From: Alkalimarinus alittae
GTDB taxonomy: Bacteria > Pseudomonadota > Gammaproteobacteria > Pseudomonadales > Oleiphilaceae
DNA length: 64,000 bases
Direction of reading: 5' to 3'
Assembly (NCBI RefSeq): GCF_026016465.1
Contig: NZ_CP100390.1
Span: forward strand, 2,208,001-2,272,000
The notes beneath the pieces are model-generated. The model made no database searches. It worked only from the letters and a program-made list of their open reading frames with translations, and had not been told where the DNA came from. Positions 55,539-64,000 of the stretch are shown here, one piece after another (position 1 is the first letter of the stretch; every line of letters starts with the position of its first letter). The translations under genes were made by a program, and so were the position numbers.

Positions 55539-56213
55539 TCATTGTTGTGATTGCTTCATTTTCTCTCTGAGTTGTTCAAGGCGGTGCTTGATCTCATTTT
55601 TACGTTCTTCGCTAAGAGTGTCTAAGTCAACGGTGGGTCGTTGATAGCTTTGAGGTACTGGTATGGGTTGTGGTGACTGAGCTGTTTGCGAATTTGGCGT
55701 GCTGCCTTCCGCGTTGTTGTTTCGAACGATCCCAATATTGGTATCTTCTGGGAAGTACAGATTTTCGAGTCGGCCATTGCGCTGTATGACAATTCTTTTT
55801 TCATGAACGCTTTTAAGTTTAGCGCTGCCGGGTAACTCGTCGTTTATTGAGTATTTTAGGGTTTCTTTGTCTGGCCCTTCGATTAAAGCACTGACTCGTT
55901 CTACTTCATTGGATGCAGAGACGCCTCGTAGAACAAGTCGTAAATTCGTTTTTGGTAAATTTTCAGTGGTTACTATCGCTTCTTGTTGTTCGCTGTCAGC
56001 AGGATTGCCAAATAATTCAAATTGATCAATCTCTCTTTGCGGACGAGCGGTTTGAATAGGCTTTATTTCTTTCTTTTGTGCCAACGCTATCGCTTGATCG
56101 TTAGGTGGCATAAAAAAGTCATATGCTTGAATCGCTAAAGTGAAAAGCATAGCTGCAACCAATATAATTAAGATGATAACAGGTGCTTTTTGTTGTAGTG
56201 CTAATTTGTTCAC
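55539..56213 (-). CDS. gspC: Type II secretion protein GspC, short form without PDZ domain
   Basis: The 224-residue inner-membrane protein has a transmembrane helix (about 11-33), a proline-rich linker, and the homology region (about 66-160) with FELFG and LRLVLRGVSAS followed by ALIEGPDKETLKYSINDELPGSAKL, typical of GspC. After about residue 160 there is only a Gln/Pro-rich stretch and a terminal coiled coil (about 195-222), not a PDZ domain. GspC links the inner-membrane platform to the secretin GspD. It is divergent from gspE, an unusual arrangement. Confidence 0.82.
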   Translation of the reverse strand: MNKLALQQKAPVIILIILVAAMLFTLAIQAYDFFMPPNDQAIALAQKKEIKPIQTARPQREIDQFELFGNPADSEQQEAIVTTENLPKTNLRLVLRGVSASNEVERVSALIEGPDKETLKYSINDELPGSAKLKSVHEKRIVIQRNGRLENLYFPEDTNIGIVRNNNAEGSTPNSQTAQSPQPIPVPQSYQRPTVDLDTLSEERKNEIKHRLEQLREKMKQSQQ

Positions 56214-56492
56214 GGGGCGAGCTAACCTTTGTTCTTATTGGGTGAATTTTTATATTAGAACGCTAACAAAGATAATTATAGTATTGTTTGCGATGACGAG
56301 CCCCTTTAATTAACGTATTGTTAATAAAATAAATTTTGCGTTAGACGTAATTAACATTCAAAATGTGCTGAATACCTTATAAATTTAGTTTTATTTCAAG
56401 GATAATTCGCTACTACTTTAATAGGGACGACTATAATAAAAAATGTTAACGATTAATGCTTTGCTCAAATCAATTCATTTAGGGAGCTCGCT

Positions 56493-58010
56493 TTGAACTT
56501 CGAAACTAGCTCAGACCTCGTTCTTTCAGAACCAGAAACTATTCATGGCAGACTGCCTTTTGGTTTTGCAAAAAAACACTCTGTCGTGATCGCAAAAGAT
56601 CATACAGGTGAACTTTGCGTCCTTCACGCTCAATCGCTTAACAATCGCTTATTTTGTGAGTTAAATCGAATTACTCAAGGTGTTTTACGTTTTGAGCAGG
56701 TTTCTAAAGAGGCGTTTGAAGAGTCTTTATCATTTGCTTACCAAAACGACTCGGCTGAAGCTATGCAAATGGTTGAAGGGCTAGGTGACGACATGGACTT
56801 AGCCAGTCTTGCAGACTCAGTGCCTGAAACAGAAGATTTGTTAGAGCAAGAAGATGATGCACCTATTATACGCCTGATCAACGCCATCCTTACCGAAGCG
56901 GTCAAAACCGGTGCATCTGATATACATATAGAGACATTTGAAAAGCAATTAGTTGTTCGCTTTAGAGTAGACGGTGTATTACGTGAAATCGTTCAACCAA
57001 AACGCGCATTAGCACCGCTGTTGATTAGTCGTATCAAAGTTATGTCTAAACTGGATATCGCAGAAAAAAGAATTCCTCAAGATGGGCGTATATCCCTCAG
57101 AGTGGGTGGTCGTGAAGTGGATATTCGTGTATCAACGATGCCATCTGCCAATGGTGAGCGTATCGTACTGCGTTTGCTTGATAAGCAAGCGGGTAGGTTA
57201 AAGCTTGACTCGCTAGGGATGTCTCATCGCGATCTAAAGACCCTGAAAGGGCTTGTGACAAGGCCGCACGGCATTATTCTGGTGACGGGCCCGACCGGTT
57301 CTGGTAAAACCACCACGCTTTATGCTGGACTGTCTGAAATAAATGATAAAAGCCGTAATATCCTGACCGTAGAAGATCCTATCGAGTATAACTTACCGGG
57401 TATTGGTCAAACTCAAGTTAATACAAAAGTCGATATGACCTTCTCAAGAGGGTTGAGAGCAATACTTCGTCAAGATCCAGATGTGGTGATGATTGGTGAG
57501 ATTCGAGACCTTGAGACTTCAGAAATTGCGGTTCAAGCGAGTTTAACCGGTCACTTGGTATTATCTACGTTACACACCAATAGTGCCGTGGGTTCCATTA
57601 CTCGCCTAATTGACATGGGCGTCGAACCGTTCTTGATCTCGTCCAGCATGGTGGGCATTATTGCTCAACGGTTAGTGAGAGTACTTTGCCAAACCTGTAG
57701 AGAACCTTATCAGCCAGATCAAGAAGCCTGTGAGTTTTTGCAGCAAGACGTTGAAACTAGACCCACTATTTATCGTGCAAAAGGGTGTACTGAATGTAAC
57801 CATTTAGGATACAAAGGCCGAATGGGTATCTACGAAGTCGTCGACATTGATGATCAGATGCGTAACCTTATTCATAGTAAGGCAGGCGAACTTGAACTAG
57901 AAGCTTATGCCCGTAAATGTGGCCCGAGCATTCATGCTGATGGTGTCGCTAAGATTCTAGCGGGTGTTACATCGGTTGAAGAAGTTCTGCGCGTCACGCA
58001 TAGGGAGTAA
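56493..58010 (+). CDS. gspE: Type II secretion ATPase GspE
   Basis: It starts at TTG, six bases after AGGGAG. The 505-residue ATPase has the N1E region (1-120), Walker A GPTGSGKT near 265-272, the Asp box and Walker B in VVMIGEIRDLETSEIA, the His box TGHLVLSTLHTN, and a CxxC...CxxC zinc element near the C-terminus (CQTCREPY and CTEC). It drives pseudopilus assembly and contacts GspL and GspF. It is the first gene of the gspE-L operon. Confidence 0.96.
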   Translation: MNFETSSDLVLSEPETIHGRLPFGFAKKHSVVIAKDHTGELCVLHAQSLNNRLFCELNRITQGVLRFEQVSKEAFEESLSFAYQNDSAEAMQMVEGLGDDMDLASLADSVPETEDLLEQEDDAPIIRLINAILTEAVKTGASDIHIETFEKQLVVRFRVDGVLREIVQPKRALAPLLISRIKVMSKLDIAEKRIPQDGRISLRVGGREVDIRVSTMPSANGERIVLRLLDKQAGRLKLDSLGMSHRDLKTLKGLVTRPHGIILVTGPTGSGKTTTLYAGLSEINDKSRNILTVEDPIEYNLPGIGQTQVNTKVDMTFSRGLRAILRQDPDVVMIGEIRDLETSEIAVQASLTGHLVLSTLHTNSAVGSITRLIDMGVEPFLISSSMVGIIAQRLVRVLCQTCREPYQPDQEACEFLQQDVETRPTIYRAKGCTECNHLGYKGRMGIYEVVDIDDQMRNLIHSKAGELELEAYARKCGPSIHADGVAKILAGVTSVEEVLRVTHRE

Positions 58011-58013
58011 TGT

Positions 58014-59228
58014 ATGGCTGCGTTCGATTATAAAGCGCTAGATGAAAAAGGACGCCAAAAGAAAGGTGTTATAGAGGCGGATAGTTCAAGGCAGGTACGT
58101 CAGCAGTTGCGCGAAAAAGGGCTTACCCCGCTCTCTGTCGAAACGACTGTAGCCAAGGAGGGAAAGACACGTTCATTCACCTCTCAAGGTAAGAGTCTAA
58201 GTGTTAAGGATTTAGCACTCATTACGCGACAAATAGCAACATTAATTCAAGCCGGTATTCCCATTGAGGAAGCGCTAAGCGCTGTGTCTGACCAAAATGA
58301 TAAGCCTCGTATTCGAAGTATTATGCTTGCCATTAGAGCAAAAGTATTAGAAGGGCACACCTTGGCCGATAGTATGGCTGAATTTCCGAACGCGTTTCCT
58401 AAGCTTTACCGTTCAACGGTTTCTGCCGGTGAACATGCGGGCCACATGGATTTAGTCCTTAATAGATTGGCTGATTATACAGAGTCACGCCAGCAAGCTA
58501 GGCAAAAAATACAACTGGCTGCTATTTACCCGGTAATATTGTCGGTTGTTGCCATTTCTATTGTTGTATTTCTTCTCACTTATGTCGTACCTGACATAAT
58601 CGAAGTATTTGTTAACAATGGGCAGGAGTTACCTTCGTTAACCCAATCGATGCTAGTAGTGAGTAACTTCCTTAGTAATTGGGGAATGTATATTCTTATT
58701 GCGCTTATCATTGGCTTTATTATCTTTCAGTATTTTTTGAAGAAAGATGATTTTCGATTTGCGGTTCACAAAAAGATCTTATCTACGCCATTTATTTCTA
58801 AGTTATCTAAGGGGATGAATACTGCTCGATTCGCAAGTACGTTAAGTATATTGAATAGCAGTGGTGTACCGTTAGTTGAAGCCATCCGTATTTCTGGGGA
58901 AGTGTTGTCGAATGACTGTCTCAAGTCATCAATTATGGATGCTGCTGTGATGGTAAGTGAGGGCTCCAGCCTGACAAAATCCTTAGAAAAAACCGGCTAT
59001 TTTCCACCGATGATGCTTCACATGGTCGCAAGTGGAGAGTCGAGTGGTGAGCTAGACCAAATGCTCGAAAGAACGGCAAGAAACCAAGAAAACGACCTCG
59101 AAGGGCTTATTTCAACAATCGTAGGATTGTTTGAGCCTCTGATGTTGTTGGTAATGGGGGTAGTTGTTCTTATTATCGTGCTGGCAATCATGTTACCTAT
59201 CTTGAGTATGAGTAATTTGGTTGGTTAG
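58014..59228 (+). CDS. gspF: Type II secretion inner-membrane platform protein GspF
   Basis: The 404-residue protein has the duplicated T2SSF domain with QIATLIQAGIPIEEAL and the second copy FASTLSILNSSGVPLVEAI, and three transmembrane segments, near 173-195, 223-243 and at the C-terminus (about 375-397). GspF scaffolds the pseudopilus assembly platform. It begins three bases after gspE. Confidence 0.96.
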   Translation: MAAFDYKALDEKGRQKKGVIEADSSRQVRQQLREKGLTPLSVETTVAKEGKTRSFTSQGKSLSVKDLALITRQIATLIQAGIPIEEALSAVSDQNDKPRIRSIMLAIRAKVLEGHTLADSMAEFPNAFPKLYRSTVSAGEHAGHMDLVLNRLADYTESRQQARQKIQLAAIYPVILSVVAISIVVFLLTYVVPDIIEVFVNNGQELPSLTQSMLVVSNFLSNWGMYILIALIIGFIIFQYFLKKDDFRFAVHKKILSTPFISKLSKGMNTARFASTLSILNSSGVPLVEAIRISGEVLSNDCLKSSIMDAAVMVSEGSSLTKSLEKTGYFPPMMLHMVASGESSGELDQMLERTARNQENDLEGLISTIVGLFEPLMLLVMGVVVLIIVLAIMLPILSMSNLVG

Positions 59229-59302
59229 TAAAAAGTGACGTAATGTTATTTAAGCGTCAGTAGAAACAATAGTCTGTATTAATTATTTTCGAGAAAAATA
59301 AA

Positions 59303-59740
59303 ATGGATATTATCAAACAACAACGTGGCTTTACGTTAATCGAAATCATGGTCGTCATGGTTATTTTGGGTCTATTAGTTGCGGTTGTAGCGCCTAATAT
59401 TCTAGGTAGAGGCGAGCAAGCACGTGTAACCGTTGCTGAAACTCAAATTAGAGAAGTGTCTAACGCGCTAGATCTTTATAAGCTAGATAACTTTAGTTAT
59501 CCCAGTACTGAGCAAGGGTTAGAGGCATTGGTATCTAAGCCTAGCGGCTTTCCTGAACCTAAAAACTGGAATAAAGACGGCTACATGAAAACCGTTCCGG
59601 TTGATCCATGGGGTACGCCTTATCAGTACATAAGCCCTGGTGTTAACGGCCCATTTGATCTTTATTCTTTAGGTTCTGACGGTAAAGAAGGCGGTGAAGA
59701 AGAAGGTGCAGATATCGGTAACTGGGATGTTAAAGACTAG
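59303..59740 (+). CDS. gspG: Major pseudopilin GspG
   Basis: The 145-residue prepilin has a short leader cut before Phe10 (QQRG-FTLIEIMVVMVILG), an N-terminal hydrophobic helix with Glu at position +5, and the calcium-binding C-terminal loop (DLYSLGSDGKEGGE). It polymerises into the pseudopilus piston. It is separated from gspF by 74 bases. Confidence 0.96.
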   Translation: MDIIKQQRGFTLIEIMVVMVILGLLVAVVAPNILGRGEQARVTVAETQIREVSNALDLYKLDNFSYPSTEQGLEALVSKPSGFPEPKNWNKDGYMKTVPVDPWGTPYQYISPGVNGPFDLYSLGSDGKEGGEEEGADIGNWDVKD

Positions 59741-59781
59741 CTTAGGCGGCTATTAAATTAGCAAACCTAACGTCTTCTATA

Positions 59782-60327
59782 ATGATTATTCCAAGCCGTA
59801 CTCAAGCGTCAACACAAGCAGGCTTCACACTGATTGAAATTCTAGTGGTCATGGTATTACTAGGGCTTCTTAGTGGCGTTGCTGTTTTCACGCTAGGCAG
59901 CGGAAAACAGCAACGAGAGCTCGCTAACGAGGCTCAGCGACTGCATGCTTTACTTCGAATGGCTTCAGAAGAAGCGATATTATCTAACTCAGAGATTGGC
60001 TTTAGTATTGATGAGGATGGTTATGAGTTTCTTGAATATGATGATGAAGCGCTTACTTGGTCTGGCTCAACTATTGCCGTCTTAAAAAATAGGTCGTTTC
60101 CTGAGTGGGTTGCCATAGAGTTTCGTAAAGAGGGCGATGACCTTAAAATTCTGGGTAAAGACGAAGACGATTTAAAAAGACCCGATATGATGTTGCTATC
60201 GAGCGGAGAAGTGACTCCCTTTACCATTACGTTGCAGGTCAATCAAAATAAAGACGGTCAGTTTGTCATATCCTCAGATGGGCTTGAAGATATTACGTTA
60301 TTAGAACCCGGAAAGGAGGAGGAATAA
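59782..60327 (+). CDS. gspH: Minor pseudopilin GspH
   Basis: The 181-residue prepilin has a leader cut before Phe15 (TQAG-FTLIEILVVMVLLG), and a beta-rich globular domain with the LANEAQRLHALLRMASEEAIL helix typical of GspH. It is incorporated near the pseudopilus tip. gspI starts four bases after its stop. Confidence 0.93.
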   Translation: MIIPSRTQASTQAGFTLIEILVVMVLLGLLSGVAVFTLGSGKQQRELANEAQRLHALLRMASEEAILSNSEIGFSIDEDGYEFLEYDDEALTWSGSTIAVLKNRSFPEWVAIEFRKEGDDLKILGKDEDDLKRPDMMLLSSGEVTPFTITLQVNQNKDGQFVISSDGLEDITLLEPGKEEE

Positions 60328-60330
60328 TTA

Positions 60331-60789
60331 ATGTTGAACCTTCCTTCTTCTGCTTTTACTGCTACAAGCAAAACTACCAGTACAAGTGCATTTACGGGTA
60401 CAAGTGCAACGTCTAAATCTAAAGGCTTTACCCTTTTAGAAGTGATGATTGCGCTGATTATTTTCAGCCTTGTTGCTACAGTCATTCAAAAGGTTACCTC
60501 TCAAACTATTTCGCAGTATGAACGGATACGTTTAAAAACTATTGCTAACTGGATTGCTGAAAATAAAATGGCAGAAGTCCGTTTAAGCGGTGACTTGCCT
60601 CCAGCGAAAGAAAGCAAAGAAGATATTGAGTTCGCCAAAGATCACTGGAAGCTTGTTTCAAAGGTTTCTAAGACCCCTAATGCTAATTTTAACCGCGTTG
60701 ATTTAGTCATTTTTCACAAAGATTCTGATGATCAATTTGATGAAGGGAGCCAGATTCTTACGTATTCAGGCTTTGTAGGACTTCATTGA
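60331..60789 (+). CDS. gspI: Minor pseudopilin GspI with an unusually long leader
   Basis: The 152-residue prepilin has the mature start FTLLEVMIALIIFSL preceded by a leader of about 33 residues, rich in Ser/Thr/Ala with a repeated SAFT and TSK pattern, much longer than a typical type IV prepilin leader. No later ATG/GTG gives a shorter leader, so the long form is probably real. It is a component of the pseudopilus tip complex with GspJ and GspK. gspJ overlaps its stop by 4 bases (ATGA). Confidence 0.93.
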   Translation: MLNLPSSAFTATSKTTSTSAFTGTSATSKSKGFTLLEVMIALIIFSLVATVIQKVTSQTISQYERIRLKTIANWIAENKMAEVRLSGDLPPAKESKEDIEFAKDHWKLVSKVSKTPNANFNRVDLVIFHKDSDDQFDEGSQILTYSGFVGLH

Positions 60790-61571
60790 TGAACCATTCG
60801 AGTAACATGAGCCCGATGAGTAAGAGGGGGCATCAAGCAGGTTTTACACTTCTAGAAGTACTTATTGCCATCGGTATTACTGCTTTGATTGGTCTTGGAA
60901 CCTGGCAGTTGCTTAGCGGAACCATAAGAGCACAAGAAATCACTCAGAAAAATAGTGAGCGGTTTGAAAAGCTTCAAAAAATGATGCTGATTTTATCTCG
61001 TGATATTCAGCAGATTAGCCATCGCTCTATTAGAGATGAATATGGTGACTTTCAACCTGCCGTATCGAACCGTAATGCCTTATATTTTATTGAATTAACG
61101 AGAGCGGGGTGGCGAAACCCTACGGGTGACGCTCGCAGCGATCTGCAACGTGTTTCTTATGAGCTATTAGATGGCGAGTTGCTAAGGCATTATTGGACCG
61201 TACTGGATCGCCCCCAGGATAGCGAAAGTGTTATTCAAACGGTATTGACCGATATTGACACGCTATCAGTGCGCTTTATGAATGATGACAATCAATGGAG
61301 TGAATCGTGGCCTCCAGAGCAAACCAATACAAACAATGTATTAGTAGGTCATCATTTATTACCCAAGGCGATAGAGTTGACGATAGAGCATCATTATTTT
61401 GGAACGCTAGTGCGCTTGTATGACCTACCTCAGTTTATGGATGTTAAGTCGGCTGCTAATGGCGGAAATAGTGGAAGTGGCGGATCGAATGCTGAGGAAG
61501 ACGACAGCCAACAAGAAGGCAGTACACAAGAAAGTAGCCAACAAGATGACGCCGGCTTAAATAATGGATAA
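60786..61571 (+). CDS. gspJ: Minor pseudopilin GspJ
   Basis: The 261-residue prepilin has a leader with cleavage before FTLLEVLIAIGITALIG, the QQISHRSIRDEYGD segment and ELTRAGWRNP typical of GspJ, and a disordered C-terminal tail rich in Gly/Ser/Gln/Asp (about 220-261). It forms the tip complex with GspI and GspK. It overlaps gspI by 4 bases. Confidence 0.94.
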   Translation: MMNHSSNMSPMSKRGHQAGFTLLEVLIAIGITALIGLGTWQLLSGTIRAQEITQKNSERFEKLQKMMLILSRDIQQISHRSIRDEYGDFQPAVSNRNALYFIELTRAGWRNPTGDARSDLQRVSYELLDGELLRHYWTVLDRPQDSESVIQTVLTDIDTLSVRFMNDDNQWSESWPPEQTNTNNVLVGHHLLPKAIELTIEHHYFGTLVRLYDLPQFMDVKSAANGGNSGSGGSNAEEDDSQQEGSTQESSQQDDAGLNNG

Positions 61572-61616
61572 GTTAATTATGACAGCCGGTTGTAGTAACC
61601 CTGAATTATTGGAATT

Positions 61617-62639
61617 ATGCGCTTGATAGCTTACACGGCATTAAACAGAGGCTCTTTACCCCATAAGCAAAAGGGTGTTGCGCTTATGATGGTGCTTTTT
61701 GTGTTTGCACTTGTCACCATTCTAGCCAGTGGGATGATTTCGCGTCAGAGCTTGTTTATAAAAAAAGCGTCCAACAGCTTAATTCAAAGCCAAGCTTATG
61801 AGTATGCATTAGGTGCCGAGCAAGTGGCTCGCCAAACACTTTTTGTTGACTGGGAAGAAGACAAAAAAGAAAAGGAATATATTGATACCCTTAAAGAAGA
61901 TTGGGGCGCTTCAGCTGTCGGTTTTCCCGTTGATTATGGTGTTATTGAAGGGCAGATTGATGACTTACAAGGCAAGCTTAATATCAATAGTCTCATCAAT
62001 TCTAATGGTACAAAAGACCAAGTAGTCATCAATCGATTTGTTAATCTATTCATAGTTTTAGAGATTAATGATCTTAAAATCGAAAAAATTATTGATTGGA
62101 TTGATGAAAATAATGAGGTCGATGGCGCTGAAGGCGCTGAAGACGGCGATTATTTGATAAAAGATAAGCCATACCGAACAGGGAATCAGCCGTTTGCATC
62201 GATATCTGAACTCATGTTAATAGACGGTATGACTCCCGAGTATTATGCACTGTTGCTACCTCATGTATCGGCCTTACCCGTTGGGGTAAAATCCATTAAT
62301 GTTAATACTTGTACAAAAGAGATTTATCGTTCGCTAGCGAAAGGAAAAATACTAACAGATGATGAGGGTCAGGCTATAATCGACTATAGGGTTGACACTC
62401 CGTTTAAAACGTTAGATGAATTTAAAGTATTGCCTGAGTATGCAGGTTTAGAGTTGGAAGGCCGTTTTTCGGTTAACAGCGAATACTTTAGCGTGTCATC
62501 TAAGGTCACGTTATCTGATCGTGTTAGTCGGTTGGTGTCTGTTCTTCATCGAGACGCTAGTGATGGAACGATATCACTACTAGCACGAGATCAAGGTCAA
62601 AAATACATCATCACCAAAGATATGTTAGTGGTGGAATAA
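61617..62639 (+). CDS. gspK: Pseudopilus tip protein GspK
   Basis: The 340-residue protein has a leader and hydrophobic helix (KQKG-VALMMVLFVFALVTIL, cleaved after Gly20; no Glu at +5, as is usual for GspK), DLQGKLNINSLI, and SINVNTCTKEIYRSLA typical of the helix-hairpin-like region. It caps the pseudopilus. The ribosome site (TTGGAA) is weak, 45 bases after gspJ. Confidence 0.94.
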   Translation: MRLIAYTALNRGSLPHKQKGVALMMVLFVFALVTILASGMISRQSLFIKKASNSLIQSQAYEYALGAEQVARQTLFVDWEEDKKEKEYIDTLKEDWGASAVGFPVDYGVIEGQIDDLQGKLNINSLINSNGTKDQVVINRFVNLFIVLEINDLKIEKIIDWIDENNEVDGAEGAEDGDYLIKDKPYRTGNQPFASISELMLIDGMTPEYYALLLPHVSALPVGVKSINVNTCTKEIYRSLAKGKILTDDEGQAIIDYRVDTPFKTLDEFKVLPEYAGLELEGRFSVNSEYFSVSSKVTLSDRVSRLVSVLHRDASDGTISLLARDQGQKYIITKDMLVVE

Positions 62640-62732
62640 AACAAAATTATGGTTAGTCGATTTACACTGCTATGCCTGTAAGGTTAGAGTTAACAAACGC
62701 TAAAGAATTTAAGGGACATAAAGAGAATAATA

Positions 62733-64000
62733 ATGCCAAATAAGTTGTTTATTCGTGCACTTTCGTTGCCCGAAAAGGAAGATGAAGGGCTGTCCAATTT
62801 TGAGTGGGCTCTTTATGCTCGTGCTGGTCAAAAAATTGCAGGAGGGTTTGCCGAGCGATTTGAAGATGTCCAACAACTGCTTGATCAAAATGCTATTGAA
62901 GATGTTCAAATTATCGGTTTGATTCCTGCCAATATTATAAATTCAACTCAGGTCACAATCCCGGGCAAGCAGTCACGGTATGTGCAGCAAGCTCTGCCAT
63001 TTGCGGTTGAAGATCAATTATCAGAAGACATAGATAGCGTACACATTGCATTGGGCGACAAGTTGAGCAATGGTAATTATTCTGTTGAGGTTATTAGCTA
63101 CGATTTCTTTAAACTGTATTTTGATGCGCTCGTGCATACCGGGTTTACTATACATGCGATCTACAGTGATGCCTCGTTACTCCCTATACAAGGGGTTGAC
63201 GCGGTCATTGGTTTTGAAAACGACTGGGCATTAGTCGACATCAAACCCGGTACGGTTAGTCGGGTTAAACGATTTAACCTGGTCAGTTATTTTGAGTCTG
63301 TACTGATCACAGAAGGTACCAGTGAAGGCACCGATAAAAAGAAGGTCAGTTGCTATATACCGCCTGAACAAGCAGATTCACTCAAAATAGTGCTGGCTGA
63401 ACTGCAGCAGACTGAAGGCTTTGAGTGGACTACTCACGACCTTAACGTTCCGATACTCGAGTTGCTATGTGAATCTTGGTTTCAACAAGGTACAAAAGGT
63501 ATAAACCTTTGTCAGGGCGACTTTAAAATTGCAAATGCTAGCGCGCCATCATTTAAAAAGTGGAAGGCCGTAGCTGCAGTTGCAGGCATCTGGTTTTGCC
63601 TTCAAGTGGGTGTCGACCTCGGCAAAGGGTACTACTACCAAGATGAGGCAGAGAATTATTCTCAAGCAGCATTAGACGTGTACAAATCTCTATTCCCTGC
63701 TGAAAGGCGTGTTTCTGTCAATAATTTAAGGCGTACACTTCAGGGTAAACTTAACTCTGCTAATGCCTCGCAAGGTAATACGGACTTCCTTAGTCTTCTG
63801 AGTGAAGCAGGTTATCAATACTCTAAAGTACCCAATAACCAAACCATTGAATTTAAAAGTGTTAACTACAGTGATCAGCGACAAGAGCTAACGATTGAGT
63901 TGAGAGCAGGGTCGTTCCAGCAACTCGATCAACTTAAAAACGGTCTTACCGATGCAGGGTTGGGTGCTAAAATAAGCTCTGCTATTAACGAGCAGAACAG
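62733..64000 (+). CDS. gspL: Type II secretion protein GspL (partial, runs off the window)
   Basis: ATG 62,733 opens a frame that stays open to base 64,000 (about 422 residues). The N-terminal actin-like cytoplasmic part includes VQIIGLIPAN, a QALPFAVEDQLSED segment typical of GspL, and GINLCQGDF; a single transmembrane helix lies near 272-287 (WKAVAAVAGIWFCLQVG). The periplasmic ferredoxin-like domain follows. GspL recruits GspE to the membrane and pairs with GspM, which should lie downstream. Confidence 0.93.
   Translation, partial: MPNKLFIRALSLPEKEDEGLSNFEWALYARAGQKIAGGFAERFEDVQQLLDQNAIEDVQIIGLIPANIINSTQVTIPGKQSRYVQQALPFAVEDQLSEDIDSVHIALGDKLSNGNYSVEVISYDFFKLYFDALVHTGFTIHAIYSDASLLPIQGVDAVIGFENDWALVDIKPGTVSRVKRFNLVSYFESVLITEGTSEGTDKKKVSCYIPPEQADSLKIVLAELQQTEGFEWTTHDLNVPILELLCESWFQQGTKGINLCQGDFKIANASAPSFKKWKAVAAVAGIWFCLQVGVDLGKGYYYQDEAENYSQAALDVYKSLFPAERRVSVNNLRRTLQGKLNSANASQGNTDFLSLLSEAGYQYSKVPNNQTIEFKSVNYSDQRQELTIELRAGSFQQLDQLKNGLTDAGLGAKISSAINEQN

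Overview
The window is a 64 kb piece of a gammaproteobacterial chromosome of moderate to low G+C. The core genes (PhaF-type phasin, gpsA followed by a DUF4389 gene and sixA, ETF genes, the liu leucine cluster, a gsp type II secretion operon) fit a marine member of the Oceanospirillales/Pseudomonadales. That placement is inferred from gene content and order only. No rRNA, tRNA, CRISPR array, integrase or transposase was found.

Bases 1 to about 28,910 are a defence island, all on the + strand. It opens inside a type 1 BREX operon: the end of brxA, then brxB, brxC, pglX, pglZ and brxL. By hand counts of 60-base samples, G+C falls from about one half in the brxB-pglZ block to about one third from brxL onward. 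BrxL is unusual: after its AAA+ core it carries a domain resembling the C-terminal PLD-like domain of eukaryotic MITD1, where I would expect a Lon-like domain. A PLD-like protein and an McrB/McrC type IV restriction pair follow.

Next comes a less familiar group (18.1-27.0 kb): a DUF2130 nuclease-like protein, a 1,210-residue SF2 helicase with a C-terminal PD-(D/E)XK-like domain, an overlapping 688-residue partner that I cannot assign, and a DUF4145-like repeat protein. Three of these units are preceded by the same unusual element, phased direct repeats of TGYCC. This suggests one shared regulator and a single system. A small ORF, a PcfJ-like protein and a small P-loop kinase close the island.

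Bases 28,909-29,502 have no gene but hold two structured elements: a three-way-junction-like fold, and a minus-strand chain of four hairpins ending in an intrinsic terminator (a candidate sRNA or long 3' UTR).

Bases 29.5-41.5 kb are ordinary core genes: a YiiX-like papain-fold protein, phasin, TetR regulator, exonuclease III, an HD phosphohydrolase, a response regulator/PP2C phosphatase with its STAS partner, gpsA-DUF4389-sixA, a class V aminotransferase, a radical SAM protein and a DUF1285 protein.

Bases 41.6-54.8 kb are catabolic. ETF-quinone oxidoreductase diverges from etfBA across a region with a 26-bp perfect palindrome of PsrA-box type. The minus-strand liuR-A-B-C-D-E operon plus acetoacetyl-CoA synthetase converts isovaleryl-CoA to acetyl-CoA and acetoacetate; electrons from the dehydrogenase pass through ETF and ETF-QO to quinone. 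The liuR promoter has an 18-bp palindrome lying in a 19-bp spacer, the classic MerR arrangement.

Bases 54.8-64 kb hold a LapG-like protease gene and gspC on the minus strand, then divergent gspE-F-G-H-I-J-K-L, with gspL cut by the window end. gspD, gspM and gspN are not in the window.
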